Source: Shimia sp. CNT1-13L.2 (GTDB taxonomy: Bacteria > Pseudomonadota > Alphaproteobacteria > Rhodobacterales > Rhodobacteraceae). From it: a DNA stretch of 64,000 nt. The DNA is taken from contig NZ_JANDJO010000001.1 in assembly GCF_024331145.1 (NCBI RefSeq), positions 496,001 to 560,000 of the forward strand. The letters are read 5' to 3'. This document shows positions 44,384 to 54,450 of this stretch, one piece after another. The notes beneath the pieces are model-generated. The model saw only the letters and a program-made list of their open reading frames with translations, made no database searches and was not told where the DNA came from. Within the stretch, counting starts at the first letter, position 1; every line of letters starts with the position of its first letter. The position numbers and the translations under genes were made by a program.

Positions 44384-45973
44384 TTAGTGACGGAAGTGGC
44401 GCATGCCCGTGAAGACCATCGCGATACCGGCCTCGTCCGCCGCCTTGATGACTTCTTCGTCACGCATGGAGCCACCGGGTTGAATGACGCACTTGCCACC
44501 CGCCGCGGCGGCTTCGAGCAGTCCATCAGGGAACGGGAAGAACGCATCCGACGCAACGGCGCAGCCCTTTGTCGGCACTTCGTCCAGACCAATTTCGGCG
44601 GCCATACGCTCGGCTTTGGCCGCCGCGACATTGGCACTGTCGAGGCGCGACATCTGACCGGCACCAACGCCGACAGTCGCACCGTCCTTGACGTAGACAA
44701 TCGCATTCGACTTCACGTGTTTCGCCACTTTCCAGGCAAACAAGAGATCGGCCATTTCTTGCTCAGTCGGCGCTTTCTTGGTCACGACTTTCAGATCTTC
44801 CAGGCCGACATAGCCCACGTCCTTGTCCTGAACCAGCATACCGCCGGCCACCTGTTTGTAGGCAACGATCGGCTCGCGGGTATTCGGCAGGCCCTCGGTC
44901 AGCAGCAGGCGAAGGTTCTTCTTGGCCGCAAAGATTTCCTTGGCTTCATCCGACGCGCCGGGTGCAATCACGACCTCGGTAAAGATCTCGACGATCTTGG
45001 TGGCCGTCTCTGCATCCAGCGGCTGGTTCAGGGCAACAATACCGCCAAAGGCCGAGGTGCGGTCGCAGTCGAAAGCCTTCTGATACGCGTCGACAAGGCT
45101 TTCACCCACCGCAACGCCACAGGGGTTCGCGTGTTTGATGATCGCACAGGCCGGGCCGTTGGCCGGATCGAACTCTGCCACCAGCTCATAAGCCGCATCG
45201 GTGTCGTTGATGTTGTTATAGCTCAGCTCTTTGCCCTGAAGCTGAACCGCGGTCGCAACGCCCGGACGGTTCGAACCGTCGGTGTAGAAGGCGGCCTTTT
45301 GGTGGCTGTTTTCGCCGTAACGAAGGGTCTGCTTCAACTCACCGGCAAAGGCACGGCGCTTGGTTGCTTCCAGCTCGAGCTGACCCGCCATCCAGTTCGA
45401 TACAGCCGAGTCATATGCGGCGGTGCGGGCATAGGCCTTCTGCGCCAGCTTCTTGCGGAACTTCGGACAGGTCGCACCGCCGTGCTGGTCCATATCGCCC
45501 AACAGCTTCTCGTAGTCTTCCACGTCAACGATCACGTTGACGAAGGCCGCGTTCTTGGCGGCGGCTCGGATCATTGCAGGACCACCAATGTCGATGTTCT
45601 CGATGCAGGTGTCATAATCCGCACCCGCGGCAACGGTCGCCTCAAAGGGGTAGAGGTTCACCACCAGAAGGTCGATGCCACCGATGCCATGCTCATCCAT
45701 CGCCGCAACGTGTTCGTCGTTATCGCGCAGCGCCAAGAGACCACCGTGCACTTTGGGGTGCAGCGTTTTCACGCGACCATCCATCATCTCGGGGAACCCG
45801 GTGACTTCCGAAACGTCTTTTACGTCCAGACCTGCATCGCGCATTGCCTTGGCGCTGCCACCGGTCGAGAGCAGTTCGACGCCACGCTCGGAAAGCGCGG
45901 TGCCCAGCTCGATCAGTCCGGTCTTGTCGGAAACGGAAATCAGTGCGCGGCGGATGGGTGTCAGATCGGTCAT
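44384..45973 (-). CDS. purH: Bifunctional AICAR transformylase/IMP cyclohydrolase
   Basis: A 529-residue PurH that performs the last two steps of IMP synthesis. The N-terminal cyclohydrolase domain begins [17 protein letters not shown], and the C-terminal transformylase domain carries [14 protein letters not shown] and [14 protein letters not shown], with the KH of that last motif as catalytic residues. The protein has the standard length and no disruption. It follows a heparinase II/III family gene by 22 bases, in an order common among Rhodobacterales. Confidence 0.97.
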   Translation of the reverse strand: MTDLTPIRRALISVSDKTGLIELGTALSERGVELLSTGGSAKAMRDAGLDVKDVSEVTGFPEMMDGRVKTLHPKVHGGLLALRDNDEHVAAMDEHGIGGIDLLVVNLYPFEATVAAGADYDTCIENIDIGGPAMIRAAAKNAAFVNVIVDVEDYEKLLGDMDQHGGATCPKFRKKLAQKAYARTAAYDSAVSNWMAGQLELEATKRRAFAGELKQTLRYGENSHQKAAFYTDGSNRPGVATAVQLQGKELSYNNINDTDAAYELVAEFDPANGPACAIIKHANPCGVAVGESLVDAYQKAFDCDRTSAFGGIVALNQPLDAETATKIVEIFTEVVIAPGASDEAKEIFAAKKNLRLLLTEGLPNTREPIVAYKQVAGGMLVQDKDVGYVGLEDLKVVTKKAPTEQEMADLLFAWKVAKHVKSNAIVYVKDGATVGVGAGQMSRLDSANVAAAKAERMAAEIGLDEVPTKGCAVASDAFFPFPDGLLEAAAAGGKCVIQPGGSMRDEEVIKAADEAGIAMVFTGMRHFRH

Positions 45974-45995
45974 ATCGTATAGGGGTCCCGTAGGG

Positions 45996-47744
45996 TCAGG
46001 TTGTCATATCCAGCTCATCCCGGTTGAGGTCTCGGATGGCAACTGCAGATTCCTGCGCCTTGGCCATGGACCACCGGATGCGCGTCGCATACTCCATTGC
46101 GACGCCGGATAGAACGACCTGTTTTGTCGCGCGGGGCTTCAAACGCGTTTTTTCTAGGTAAACACTGGCTTCAAGCGTCAAATTGGCGGTTCCGTCATGC
46201 CGGAACACCCAGATTTCCCCACTTTTAAGAGCAACCGACACGGCCGTGCCCCCCATATCCAGCGCCGCATCGGCCTCTGGATGCAAATGGAATCGGATCT
46301 GGTAGGGGACACCCTGAAGGCTTGTCGCGTCAAAAGCCGCATCAAATCGTCTCTTGGACGCATCGTCGAGGGCAACCAGAAGGTCTTCGCCAACCATACC
46401 CCGACCATCAAATGTAAGCTCCAGAGTACGCGCATGAGTCAGCCCGTGGGTCTGAGAATACCCGTCATGCCCGCCTTGAAAGCGCACCCCGTCGGGGGCC
46501 TGCCCCATTTGGATCGGCACGTTTACGGGTGCGTCTTCCAACTCTTCGTTGCGCCACCCTTTGCCGCGACCGGCTTCCCCCAGCCGTGCGCTCGAAAACC
46601 CGTCCAGCGAAAGTGTGGAATGGCTCGGGGTCGCGCGCCCTGCCCTTCGCCAGTCTCCGCCAAAGCTCGATCCGGAACCACAATTCACGATCACGGGACG
46701 TCGGCCACTGGTCAGTTCAAACGCCAAAGTTGAGGCATGGGCATTGATCGACGCCGGACCTGTTGGCGGTGGGCTGGCATCCACGATCACACTGGTGCGC
46801 CCGGCCGAAAGGCGGGCAAATCCCATCGCCAGACCGTCAGCCTGCCGCGTCTTCACCTGGCTCTCTGCCAGCGCATGGTCCAAACGCCCCTCGAGGCCGC
46901 GACCGCCACCATGAAACCGCGCCAGACCACCATCCGCGTGCCGCAGCGTGCGCAGCGTTGGCGCAATTCGTTCAATCGCCTCAAGGTGTGCTGGCGATAG
47001 ATCGTGGCCCTTGTCCCCCAGCGCTGCTGCGGCCCAGGTCAGCAAGGTGAAGACTTCCAAAAGTTCTTCGGGATTTCGGGTTGGGATACCGCCCTGTTCC
47101 GTCACCTGCGCCTTGCACTCTTTGTCGAGCGCCTTGCACGCCGGCGAAACGTGCATTTCCATGCCTTCCAGCGCCAAACCGGCATAGATCAAACCCGTGA
47201 GCGCCTCGAACCTTGGCAGGCCGGCTGGGGTTGTATGCCAACGCTTCGACAGGAAAATCGTCTGTTGGCCCAAAGAACGGTAGAATGCCTCCGACTGCTC
47301 GGACTCTCGCCCCCGCAAAAGGAAAATCGCGTGATTGATCCAGCGGATCAGGCGACGACCCGTCAGTTCCGGTGTCCATCCGGGGCCACGGCCGCGCCCA
47401 TAGGTGGCAATCCACTGCCACAACCACGTCTGCGCCTTTTCTCTTGCTGCCATGTCGCCGACCGCGGCCAGATCATCCAGCCACGCAAAGCCATGCACCT
47501 CCTGCCAGAACACCGGATCGGTTTCGTTCAACGACCAAAGATCCGCCTCTGGCGCAGCGACCAGATGACCCGCGAACAGGTAGTTGCCGGCCACCAACTG
47601 CCGCCCCTTGGCAAAGCTGCCGATCGTGCGTGGCTCAGGCGTCGAGGTAAAGGCAGTGGCCGCACGGGCACGGGTGCTCCTGCGTGCATGCACGCGATGC
47701 ATGAAGCGCGTCCAGCGCGCCGAAACACCGTCGGGATTGCTCAT
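45996..47744 (-). CDS. Heparinase II/III family protein
   Basis: A 582-residue protein with an alpha/alpha-toroid N-terminal half (about 60-320, [10 protein letters not shown] and [13 protein letters not shown]) and a beta-sheet heparinase II/III domain (about 330-560, [39 protein letters not shown]). No signal peptide was found, unlike true secreted lyases. The gene sits between rsmB and purH in many Rhodobacterales, where a role in envelope polysaccharide turnover is usually assumed but untested. Confidence 0.82.
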   Translation of the reverse strand: MSNPDGVSARWTRFMHRVHARRSTRARAATAFTSTPEPRTIGSFAKGRQLVAGNYLFAGHLVAAPEADLWSLNETDPVFWQEVHGFAWLDDLAAVGDMAAREKAQTWLWQWIATYGRGRGPGWTPELTGRRLIRWINHAIFLLRGRESEQSEAFYRSLGQQTIFLSKRWHTTPAGLPRFEALTGLIYAGLALEGMEMHVSPACKALDKECKAQVTEQGGIPTRNPEELLEVFTLLTWAAAALGDKGHDLSPAHLEAIERIAPTLRTLRHADGGLARFHGGGRGLEGRLDHALAESQVKTRQADGLAMGFARLSAGRTSVIVDASPPPTGPASINAHASTLAFELTSGRRPVIVNCGSGSSFGGDWRRAGRATPSHSTLSLDGFSSARLGEAGRGKGWRNEELEDAPVNVPIQMGQAPDGVRFQGGHDGYSQTHGLTHARTLELTFDGRGMVGEDLLVALDDASKRRFDAAFDATSLQGVPYQIRFHLHPEADAALDMGGTAVSVALKSGEIWVFRHDGTANLTLEASVYLEKTRLKPRATKQVVLSGVAMEYATRIRWSMAKAQESAVAIRDLNRDELDMTT

Positions 47745-47860
47745 GTCGTACTGCCTCTACGCCATGTTGGCGTTTTGCAGCGCATGATAGCCTCAACCCG
47801 CTAAGGAGTCACCGATTGAATCGGCGCGATGGGCAAGACCGGCAAAGACCTGCAAACGCA

Positions 47861-49129
47861 TCACGCCTTGCGCAGACACGCCATGTAGAAGCCGTCCATG
47901 CCGCCGTTGTCCGCCCAATAGTCAGGGCGCAGGCGAAGGCCGCCTTCCTCGGTGATCCACTCGGGATCGATTCCCGGCACATTCAATGCCTCTCGGTCCA
48001 CGGTGACATCATCGCGCGCCTCAATAAGGTCTTCGACCTGGCACTCCCCCTCATCGGGAAGCAGCGAACAGGTACAGAAAACAACCCGCCCGCCCGGTTT
48101 CACCAAAGAGAGTGCGTGGTTCAGCATTTTTGCCTGCAACTCGATCAGCCCACCGATTTCGCTGCCGTCTTTTGCAAAGGGCAGGTCCGGGTGACGACGG
48201 ATCGTACCGGTCGCGGAACACGGGGCATCAAGGATGACAGCGTCCCACTGCCCCTCCTGATCCATCACGTCGCCAACGATCAGCTCTGCCTCAAGCCGCG
48301 TACGTTTGAGGTTTTCCTTGAGACGTCCCATGCGGCTTTCAGAATCATCCACAGCCGTCACCGTTGCGCCCGACGCGGCGATCTGCATCGTCTTGCCGCC
48401 CGGTGCTGCACAGAGGTCAAGAACTGTCTCGCCCGCTTTCGGCGCAAGCACTTTCACCGGCAGCGCCGCCGCAGCGTCCTGCACCCACCAGCTACCTTTT
48501 TTGTACCCCGGCAAAACCGAAACCTGTCCCGCATCCGTCAGCCGAACAGTGCCGGTGTCCAGAAGCTCGCCACCCAAGGAACGTTGCAATGCGCCCTGAT
48601 CGCCCTTGGCCGTCAAATCCAGCGGCGCACCCGCAAAATGGGCGGCTTCCATCGCCCCGACAACATCACCGCCATAGGCCTCAACCAATGGGCTGCGCAG
48701 CCATTTTGGCAGGCGCGGCACACGCAAAGTAGGCCACACCTCTTCGCCATTCGCCGCCACCTTGCGCAACACCGCATTGACCAGCCCCTTCATCGAAGCC
48801 GTCCGCTTGTTGCGCGCCACGATCTCGACCGCGGCATTCACCACACCGTGCGCCGCACCGCCCGCACAAAGCTCAATCGTCGCGAGGCGCAGCGTGTTGC
48901 GCACTGTCAGCGGCGGGTATTTTGCTAGGTGTTTCTGAAGAATGCGATCCGCGCGCTCCATGCCACGCAGGGTCTCGAGCGCAAGGCGCTGCGCCCGTGC
49001 ACGATCCTCCGGCTCAAGCCGTTCCAAGGCCCCGGCCCCAATCAATTCGGAAAGCAACCGCCCTTCACCGATGACCTTGTCCAAAAGGTAAACGGCACTG
49101 CGGCGGGCCTGAACTCCGGTCTGGGACAT
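47861..49129 (-). CDS. rsmB: RsmB/NOP family rRNA cytosine-C5 methyltransferase
   Basis: A 422-residue protein with an N-terminal NusB-like RNA-binding domain (about 1-140) and a SAM-dependent methyltransferase domain (about 165-420). SAM motif DLCAAPGGKTMQ and the two catalytic cysteines in DAPCSATG and VFCTCSL identify an m5C methyltransferase, in E. coli specific for position 967 of 16S rRNA. The ATG at 49129 has AAGGAG seven bases upstream. It is divergent from the SDHAF4-like gene. Confidence 0.93.
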   Translation of the reverse strand: MSQTGVQARRSAVYLLDKVIGEGRLLSELIGAGALERLEPEDRARAQRLALETLRGMERADRILQKHLAKYPPLTVRNTLRLATIELCAGGAAHGVVNAAVEIVARNKRTASMKGLVNAVLRKVAANGEEVWPTLRVPRLPKWLRSPLVEAYGGDVVGAMEAAHFAGAPLDLTAKGDQGALQRSLGGELLDTGTVRLTDAGQVSVLPGYKKGSWWVQDAAAALPVKVLAPKAGETVLDLCAAPGGKTMQIAASGATVTAVDDSESRMGRLKENLKRTRLEAELIVGDVMDQEGQWDAVILDAPCSATGTIRRHPDLPFAKDGSEIGGLIELQAKMLNHALSLVKPGGRVVFCTCSLLPDEGECQVEDLIEARDDVTVDREALNVPGIDPEWITEEGGLRLRPDYWADNGGMDGFYMACLRKA

Positions 49130-49204
49130 GTGGACGCTCCTTCGCTCTCTTGTCCAACAGGGACGGGCGCGTATATCAAGGGGCAATCCGGAAAGGAACC
49201 CGCC

Positions 49205-49399
49205 ATGAGCGACGAAACCCAGAATCCCCCTGAAAAGCGCGATCTGCCGCCCGCAGCACTGCGCGCCCTTGCCGAAGCGGAAGAACGCCGCAAGAACGCC
49301 AAGGACCCAGAGATGCCCACCGAACTTGGAGGCCGCGACGGCCCCGAACCGGTCCGCTACGGCGACTGGGAGAAGAAGGGCATCGCAATCGATTTCTGA
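49205..49399 (+). CDS. DUF1674 protein, SDHAF4-like succinate dehydrogenase assembly factor
   Basis: A 64-residue protein whose C-terminal 19 residues, GPEPVRYGDWEKKGIAIDF, are the diagnostic DUF1674/SDHAF4 motif. In mitochondria SDHAF4 binds the free flavoprotein subunit of succinate dehydrogenase and helps it assemble. The first 35 residues are charged and probably disordered. The ATG at 49205 with GGAAAGGA upstream is clear. It lies in the gap between rsmB and dapB, both on the other strand. Confidence 0.88.
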   Translation: MSDETQNPPEKRDLPPAALRALAEAEERRKNAKDPEMPTELGGRDGPEPVRYGDWEKKGIAIDF

Positions 49400-49487
49400 T
49401 TGCAGGCCCTGCGCCGATCTTGGCCTAAGCCCAGAGCCAGTCGATTTCGGCGATACGAAGGAAGGGTGAGCGGCGATGAGGGAGAAT

Positions 49488-49524
49488 CAAAAATCCCCGC
49501 TACGACATCTGGAAGCGGGGATTT
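49488..49524 (-). terminator. Rho-independent terminator after dapB
   Basis: A perfect 11-bp stem AAATCCCCGCT/AGCGGGGATTT (49491-49501 with 49514-49524). On the minus strand it runs into TTTTT, 23 bases beyond the dapB stop. Confidence 0.8.
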
Positions 49525-49546
49525 GATAATTGGGTCGATTTCAAGA

Positions 49547-50356
49547 TCAGAGGCCCAGGACGTCGATCATGTCGTATTCACCGGGCTTTTTGTCCTGCCC
49601 CCAAAGGGCCGCCTTGAGGGCGCCACGGGCAAAGATGGCGCGGTCGCTGGCGAGGTGACGCAGGACGATGCGCTCGCCTGGGGCGGCAAACATCACGTCG
49701 TGTTCGCCCACGATGTCGCCGCCACGAATGGCCACGAACCCGATATCACCCTTCTTGCGCGCGCCGGTAATGCCGTCACGGACGCGGTCCTCAACATCGG
49801 CCAGAGACACGCCACGGCCCTCGGCCGCGGCCTCGCCCAGCATCAGGGCCGTGCCGGACGGTGCGTCGACTTTCTGATTGTGGTGGCTTTCGATCACTTC
49901 GATATCAAAGTCTTCGTCAAGCGCCGCAGCCACCTTTTTCGTCAATTGAACCAACAGGTTGACACCCAGGGACATATTGCCAGCACGCACGATCACGGCA
50001 TGGCGGCCACAGGGTTCGAGCTTGGCAATGTCTTCGTCCGTCATGCCGGTTGTGCCGATCACATGCACCGCACGGGCCTGCGCCGCCAGCTTGGCAAACT
50101 GCAACGTGGCCGCCGGAGCGGTAAAGTCGATCACGGCCTGCGCCTTGGCAAAGGCTTCCAGCGGCTGATCGGTAACGGCAACGCCCAGCGCCTGACCGCC
50201 CATGGCCTCGCCAATGTCCATGCCGACCCAGGGATGGCCTTCGCGCTCAACCGCCCCGACAAGGCGCGCCTTGTCGCTATCCACCACGGTCTTGATAAGC
50301 ATCTGACCCATCCGGCCAGAGGCCCCGGTGATGACGATTCCCGGAAGATCTTCCAT
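49547..50356 (-). CDS. dapB: 4-hydroxy-tetrahydrodipicolinate reductase
   Basis: A 269-residue DapB of the lysine/diaminopimelate pathway. The N terminus [15 protein letters not shown] is the NAD(P)-binding motif, and [16 protein letters not shown] (about 155-170) contains the catalytic His-His and the substrate-binding Lys and Gly-Thr. Full length and intact. It is divergent from rbfA; one copy of the 40-bp repeat lies 25-64 bases before its ATG, inside its promoter or leader. Confidence 0.95.
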   Translation of the reverse strand: MEDLPGIVITGASGRMGQMLIKTVVDSDKARLVGAVEREGHPWVGMDIGEAMGGQALGVAVTDQPLEAFAKAQAVIDFTAPAATLQFAKLAAQARAVHVIGTTGMTDEDIAKLEPCGRHAVIVRAGNMSLGVNLLVQLTKKVAAALDEDFDIEVIESHHNQKVDAPSGTALMLGEAAAEGRGVSLADVEDRVRDGITGARKKGDIGFVAIRGGDIVGEHDVMFAAPGERIVLRHLASDRAIFARGALKAALWGQDKKPGEYDMIDVLGL

Positions 50357-50380
50357 GGTGAAATTCCCTTGTTTTGGCGT

Positions 50381-50420
50381 GTCTGTAACGCGTCGGTATT
50401 ACGTCGGTATTGCGGAGGTG
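50381..50420 (-). repeat. 40-bp dispersed repeat with 11-bp internal period, copy B
   Basis: The reverse complement of this segment equals 31113-31152 at 38 of 40 positions, with 31 in an unbroken run (50390-50420). It lies in the 145-base divergent dapB/rbfA promoter region, reading toward dapB. Both copies being in divergent promoters suggests a regulator-binding site or a small mobile sequence element. Confidence 0.85.
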
Positions 50421-50501
50421 CGCATTTCCGATTGTTCGAGGCCCCGTTTAACCAAAGCGCAGGCGCTTGGCAAAGCCTCGTGAAAGGCATAAGTGGGGTC
50501 C

Positions 50502-50903
50502 ATGGCAAAGAACAAGTTCCATGACGGCCCCGGCCCATCGCAGCGACAGCTGCGCGTAGGTGAATTGATCCGCCGCACGCTCTCTGACGTGCTGGCGCGT
50601 GGCGACGTGCATGACCCCGACCTGAACCGCATGTCCATCACCGTTGGCGAGGTCCGTACCTCGCCCGACCTCAAGATCGCGACGGCCTATGTCCTGCCGC
50701 TTGGTGGTAAGGGGCAGGATGACGTGCTCAAGCTTCTGGCCCGTAACAAGAGCGAGTTGCGCCGCGCGATTGGCAAGAAGACCGGCCTCAAGTTCACACC
50801 CGACCTTCGCTTCCAGCTGGATCAGACCTTTGATCAGATGGACGAGACCCGCCGGATGCTGAACCAGGATCACGTGCGTCAGGACATCGAGCCCGACGAA
50901 TGA
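50502..50903 (+). CDS. rbfA: 30S ribosome-binding factor A
   Basis: A 133-residue RbfA (KH-like fold) needed for maturation of the 16S rRNA 5' end. [22 protein letters not shown] at the N terminus, [22 protein letters not shown] in the middle and [15 protein letters not shown] near the end are the family landmarks. The ATG at 50502 gives MAKNKFHDG. Its stop overlaps the start of the phosphodiester glycosidase gene (ATGA, 50900-50903). It belongs to the ancient rbfA-truB-rpsO-pnp neighbourhood, here interrupted. Confidence 0.93.
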   Translation: MAKNKFHDGPGPSQRQLRVGELIRRTLSDVLARGDVHDPDLNRMSITVGEVRTSPDLKIATAYVLPLGGKGQDDVLKLLARNKSELRRAIGKKTGLKFTPDLRFQLDQTFDQMDETRRMLNQDHVRQDIEPDE

Positions 50904-51622
50904 TCCGCTGGGCCGCCCTTTTCGTTGCCCTGATGGCCACGGAAGCGGCAGCGGTCGAATGTCGGGATCTTTCCCACGAAGGAAATCGCTATTCCCTCTG
51001 CGAGGTTGCGCCCGCAGAGGAAGACCTACGCCTGTTCCTGCGTGACGGGGCGGGGCAGCCTTATGGCACCTTCAAGACCATCGAAGACAGCCTGAGTGAC
51101 GGCAAGACTCTGAGCTTTGCCATGAACGCCGGCATGTACCATCCCGACCGCCGCCCTGTCGGTCACTATGTCGAGGACGGGCAGGAAGAGATGCGCCTTT
51201 TGACCGGCGCAAGCAACGGGAACTTCGGGCTGTTGCCGAACGGGGTTTTCTGCGTGGGCGAGGATCGCGCGGATGTTTTCGAAACACTGGATTTCGCGGC
51301 GACCCAGCCGGATTGCCGCCACGCCAGCCAATCCGGACCGATGCTGGTCATTGACGGGGCGCTGCATCCGCGTTTCCTTCCCGACAGTACCTCGAAACGC
51401 ATTCGCAATGGCGTTGGCACGCGGGATGACGGGCAGCGCGCCATCTTTGTCATCTCGAACAACGAAGTGACGTTTCACGCATTCGCCCGCCTGTTCCGGG
51501 ACGTCTTGCAGACACCCAACGCGCTTTATTTCGATGGCCGCATCTCACGCCTGCACGCTCCGGCATTAGGCCGGTCAGATGCAGGGTTCCCGATGGGGCC
51601 GATCGTTGGGGTTGTGGAATAG
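50900..51622 (+). CDS. Phosphodiester glycosidase family protein (NAGPA/DUF2233)
   Basis: A 240-residue exported protein with a signal peptide (about 1-18, [18 protein letters not shown]). The NAGPA-type core shows [41 protein letters not shown] and the Asp of [12 protein letters not shown], the pattern of enzymes that remove GlcNAc from phosphodiesters. The bacterial YigE/DUF2233 branch has no settled substrate. It overlaps rbfA by four bases and is thus co-translated with a ribosome factor, an accidental-looking partnership seen also in other Rhodobacterales. Confidence 0.82.
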   Translation: MIRWAALFVALMATEAAAVECRDLSHEGNRYSLCEVAPAEEDLRLFLRDGAGQPYGTFKTIEDSLSDGKTLSFAMNAGMYHPDRRPVGHYVEDGQEEMRLLTGASNGNFGLLPNGVFCVGEDRADVFETLDFAATQPDCRHASQSGPMLVIDGALHPRFLPDSTSKRIRNGVGTRDDGQRAIFVISNNEVTFHAFARLFRDVLQTPNALYFDGRISRLHAPALGRSDAGFPMGPIVGVVE

Positions 51623-51737
51623 GTCACCGGTTTTCGGCTGCTTCGCAACGACCATCCTTTAGGGCCTCAGAGTTGAGATTTTATCCGGATTGATCGCACG
51701 CCCTTTCAAGGGCTGTGCCTGCCTGGGCGGGCGTAAA

Positions 51738-51783
51738 TGCGCCTGCCGGGGGGCAGGCAGGCGCAGCCCGGCGGTGCCGCCGG
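51738..51783. repeat. Two adjacent GC-rich hairpins between convergent genes
   Basis: The stem GCGCCTGCC/GGCAGGCGC (51738-51746 with 51755-51763) is followed after two bases by a second perfect palindrome, CCCGGCGG-TG-CCGCCGGG (51766-51783). The preceding 35 bases (GCCTGCCTGGGCGGGCG and neighbours) repeat the same GCCTGCC/GGGCGG words. There is no T run. It lies in the 219-base gap after the phosphodiester glycosidase gene and before the convergent lyase gene; a REP-like element or factor-dependent terminator is possible. Confidence 0.55.
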
Positions 51784-51841
51784 GTAGTTCCCACCCGCTA
51801 AGTCGCAAGTCAGCTGTCTTCTTCGAACCCCGCGCCGACGC

Positions 51842-52747
51842 TCAATCCACCGGCGGCACACCACGCGCTTCCAGCATCTTTACGTCCACGTCTTCGCGCC
51901 GCGAGCCGTATCGCATTTCATCGTAAAACACGACATGCGTGGGCAACTCGACACCCCAATCGAACTTGAACGGTGTCGGCGACGGGCTTTTCGATTTTCC
52001 GGATTCGTGGCTCTGCTTATAGGCCTTTGCTTCGGCTGGAGTCTTGCCGCGCGCCGCGAGATATCGGCTGACGAAACTGTTGTAGATGCCGTATTTCAAA
52101 CCCAGCTTCGGTTTCTTTTTGCGGTACTCGGCCGGCATAAAGGGAGAGCGTTTCTCGCAGATCACCCGGCCGTCCTTGTAGAGCTGGAAATAGGTTTTCT
52201 GACCGGAGTGGCCGTAATGGGCATAGATCGTGATGTCGATCCAGCGCCCCTTCCAAGACGAGAGCGAACCGAGCTTGCATTCCTGACCGTCGGCGAACTT
52301 CAGGTAGGGGCGGTCATTGAAGGTAAGCCACCACATCGGTGTAAGCCAACCTTCGGCTTTCACCTGCCCCAGCAGGGTGTTTGCGCGTCCGAGACTTTGA
52401 AAGCTTTTCGGGATGAACATCGAATAGCCGTACCAGACGCCCTGCCCGGGTTTGGACATGGCGTTCTTGGGCTTTTCCTTCATTTCGACCCGACCGCGAT
52501 CGGTGTCGCAATCATTCCAACCGGACGACTTTCCGCAATCACCGTGCCGGATTTCGAAACGCTGTGACTTGCTGCCTCGGCGGGCGAAATCCTTGACCAA
52601 GGCAAAGCGGTATTTACTCTTGTGCGAAAGTGCCTCGATCTTGACCTTCTTGAGGACCGAGTTGCGGATCGGTTTTTCCTTGGCAATAGCGTCGCCCGCG
52701 CTGGAGACGGCCAGAATACCGGCGACCAAAATGGGAATGAGTTTCAT
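51842..52747 (-). CDS. Heparin lyase I family polysaccharide lyase-like protein
   Basis: A 301-residue secreted protein with a signal peptide (about 1-22). The mature chain looks like the jelly-roll of polysaccharide lyase family PF14099: QRFEIRHGDCG, VWYGYSMFIPKSF, WWLTFNDRPYLKFAD and WIDITIYAHYGHSGQKTYFQLYKDG. The target may be an acidic glycan, but substrate prediction is unsafe. It is convergent with the phosphodiester glycosidase gene and divergent from truB. The ATG at 52747 has AGGAG seven bases upstream. Confidence 0.78.
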   Translation of the reverse strand: MKLIPILVAGILAVSSAGDAIAKEKPIRNSVLKKVKIEALSHKSKYRFALVKDFARRGSKSQRFEIRHGDCGKSSGWNDCDTDRGRVEMKEKPKNAMSKPGQGVWYGYSMFIPKSFQSLGRANTLLGQVKAEGWLTPMWWLTFNDRPYLKFADGQECKLGSLSSWKGRWIDITIYAHYGHSGQKTYFQLYKDGRVICEKRSPFMPAEYRKKKPKLGLKYGIYNSFVSRYLAARGKTPAEAKAYKQSHESGKSKSPSPTPFKFDWGVELPTHVVFYDEMRYGSRREDVDVKMLEARGVPPVD

Positions 52748-52868
52748 GAAATGCTCCTGCTGCAATTGTCTCTCAGGCTAGAGTCAGACCCGCGTTCGTG
52801 GCAACTGAAATTGACAAGCGGAATGGCATCCGCTACGCCGCCGCCTCATCTCAAGAATGGATCGCATC

Positions 52869-53774
52869 ATGGGACGCAAACGCAAGGGACGTGACATTTC
52901 CGGCTGGCTGGTGGTTGATAAACCGGCGGGCATGACCTCGACTTCGGTTGTCAACAAGGTGCGTTGGGCGATGGAGGCCAAGAAGGCCGGCCATGCGGGC
53001 ACCCTCGATCCTGAGGCCACGGGCGTTCTCGCTGTGGCGCTGGGTGAGGCGACCAAGACGGTGCCCTATCTGACCGATGACCTGAAGTGTTATGAGTTCA
53101 CCGTACGCCTTGGGCAGGCCACCAACACCGACGATGCCGAGGGCGAGGTGATTGCCCAATCCGACGCACGCCCAAGCGATGACGAGATCAAGGGCGCGCT
53201 TGGCCAGTTCATCGGCGACATCATGCAGGTGCCGCCCAAGTTCAGCGCGGTCAAGATCGACGGCGAACGCGCCTACAAGCTTGCCCGCGACGGCGAAGAC
53301 GTCGAGATCGCCGCAAGGCCGCTGTGGGTCGAGTCGCTGGTGATGCTGGATCGCGAAGACGAAGACCACGTGTTGCTTGAGCTGACCTGTGGCAAGGGTG
53401 GTTATGTGCGTTCGATCGCGCGGGACCTTGGTGCGGCACTGGGCTGTTTCGGCCACGTACGCGAGTTGCGCCGCATCTGGTCGGGGCCCTTCACCGCCGC
53501 GGAGGGGATCAGCATCGAAGAGATCGACGCCAAGGCCAAGACCACTGATCTGGACGCCTACCTGCGGCCGCTGGAAGAGGTGCTGGCCGTCCTGCCGGAA
53601 GTGAAGTGCACCGCCGAGGGGGCCACGCGCCTGAAACACGGCAATCCCGGCATGGTGCTGGCCAGTGACGTCGACTATGGCGAAGAGTGCTGGGCCTCGT
53701 TCGAGGGCAAGGCCGTGGCCGTGGGTGTTTTCAAGGCGGGCGAGTTGCATCCCAGCCGGGTTTTTGTCGACTGA
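52869..53774 (+). CDS. truB: tRNA pseudouridine(55) synthase
   Basis: A 301-residue TruB. The catalytic Asp47 is in [14 protein letters not shown], after [30 protein letters not shown]-like text and [12 protein letters not shown] follow as family motifs. It modifies U55 in tRNAs. The start at 52869 ([13 protein letters not shown]) matches relatives; another ATG at 52857 would add four residues and neither has a strong ribosome site. It stands between a lyase gene and a DUF1643 gene, away from rpsO. Confidence 0.93.
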   Translation: MGRKRKGRDISGWLVVDKPAGMTSTSVVNKVRWAMEAKKAGHAGTLDPEATGVLAVALGEATKTVPYLTDDLKCYEFTVRLGQATNTDDAEGEVIAQSDARPSDDEIKGALGQFIGDIMQVPPKFSAVKIDGERAYKLARDGEDVEIAARPLWVESLVMLDREDEDHVLLELTCGKGGYVRSIARDLGAALGCFGHVRELRRIWSGPFTAAEGISIEEIDAKAKTTDLDAYLRPLEEVLAVLPEVKCTAEGATRLKHGNPGMVLASDVDYGEECWASFEGKAVAVGVFKAGELHPSRVFVD

Positions 53775-53837
53775 TCCGTGGTTGCCCTCTCTTTCCGGAC
53801 GCTTGCCTCTTGTTCCTAGGCACGGCACAAACGCGGG

Positions 53838-54362
53838 ATGATCACACGCGAGTTTCAAAAGGGCGATGCCGCCTCAAGCGCGACCTATTCGGATTGCGAA
53901 ACCTACCGCTATTCCCTGACGCGCGTTTGGGATGATGCGGGCCGCAAGGTGGCTTTCATCATGCTCAACCCTTCCAAGGCGACCGAAGCGCAGAACGACC
54001 CGACAATCGAACGCTGCGAACGCAGGGCGCGGGCGCTGGGGTTCGGCGGGTTTCGCGCGGTGAACATCTTTGCCCTGCGTGAAACCGATCCGAAACTGCT
54101 GCGCACCCACCCCGAGCCGCAGGGGCCCGACAATGACGACGCCGTCTCCCAAGCCTGCCTTTGGGCGGATGTGATCCTCGCCGGATGGGGCGCGCATGGA
54201 GAGCACCTTGGACAAGGCGACGCCATGCGCGAGGTGCTGCGCGGCACGGGACGGACGATCCATTGTCTTGGCCTGACCAAAGCCGGCCACCCCCGCCACC
54301 CGCTTTACATCGCCTACGCCCAGCAGCCAGAAATCTGGACCCTGCCAGAGACGACCCGTTAA
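53838..54362 (+). CDS. DUF1643 domain-containing protein
   Basis: A 174-residue soluble protein. AFIMLNPSKATEAQNDPTIERC (about 38-59), the signature of DUF1643, is followed by GFRAVNIFALRETDP, NDDAV and VILAGWGAHG; the C terminus contains CLGLTKAGHPRHPLY. The fold resembles uracil-DNA glycosylase-like or nucleotide-binding proteins, but no activity is established. It is 63 bases downstream of truB on the same strand and may be co-transcribed with it. Confidence 0.82.
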   Translation: MITREFQKGDAASSATYSDCETYRYSLTRVWDDAGRKVAFIMLNPSKATEAQNDPTIERCERRARALGFGGFRAVNIFALRETDPKLLRTHPEPQGPDNDDAVSQACLWADVILAGWGAHGEHLGQGDAMREVLRGTGRTIHCLGLTKAGHPRHPLYIAYAQQPEIWTLPETTR

Positions 54363-54450
54363 CCAAGTTCCCTGTTTGACGTTTACCGGCGCGATGCCCT
54401 GTGGCCTACTTTGGCGGGGGCCTGTGTTCCGGACAAACGGGGTTGGTGCG

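Noticed and set aside
44021-45982. A 653-codon open frame opposite purH and lspA
   Set aside because: Antisense to two full-length essential genes; no ribosome site and no family similarity.
47761-47781. ACGCCA-TGT-TGGCGT hairpin followed by TTTT on the plus strand
   Set aside because: No plus-strand gene ends there; it lies upstream of a minus-strand gene and is probably chance.
48929-49204. Upstream extension of the SDHAF4-like frame
   Set aside because: The extension overlaps the rsmB 5' end on the other strand and adds unrelated sequence; the 64-residue protein with its own ribosome site fits the family.
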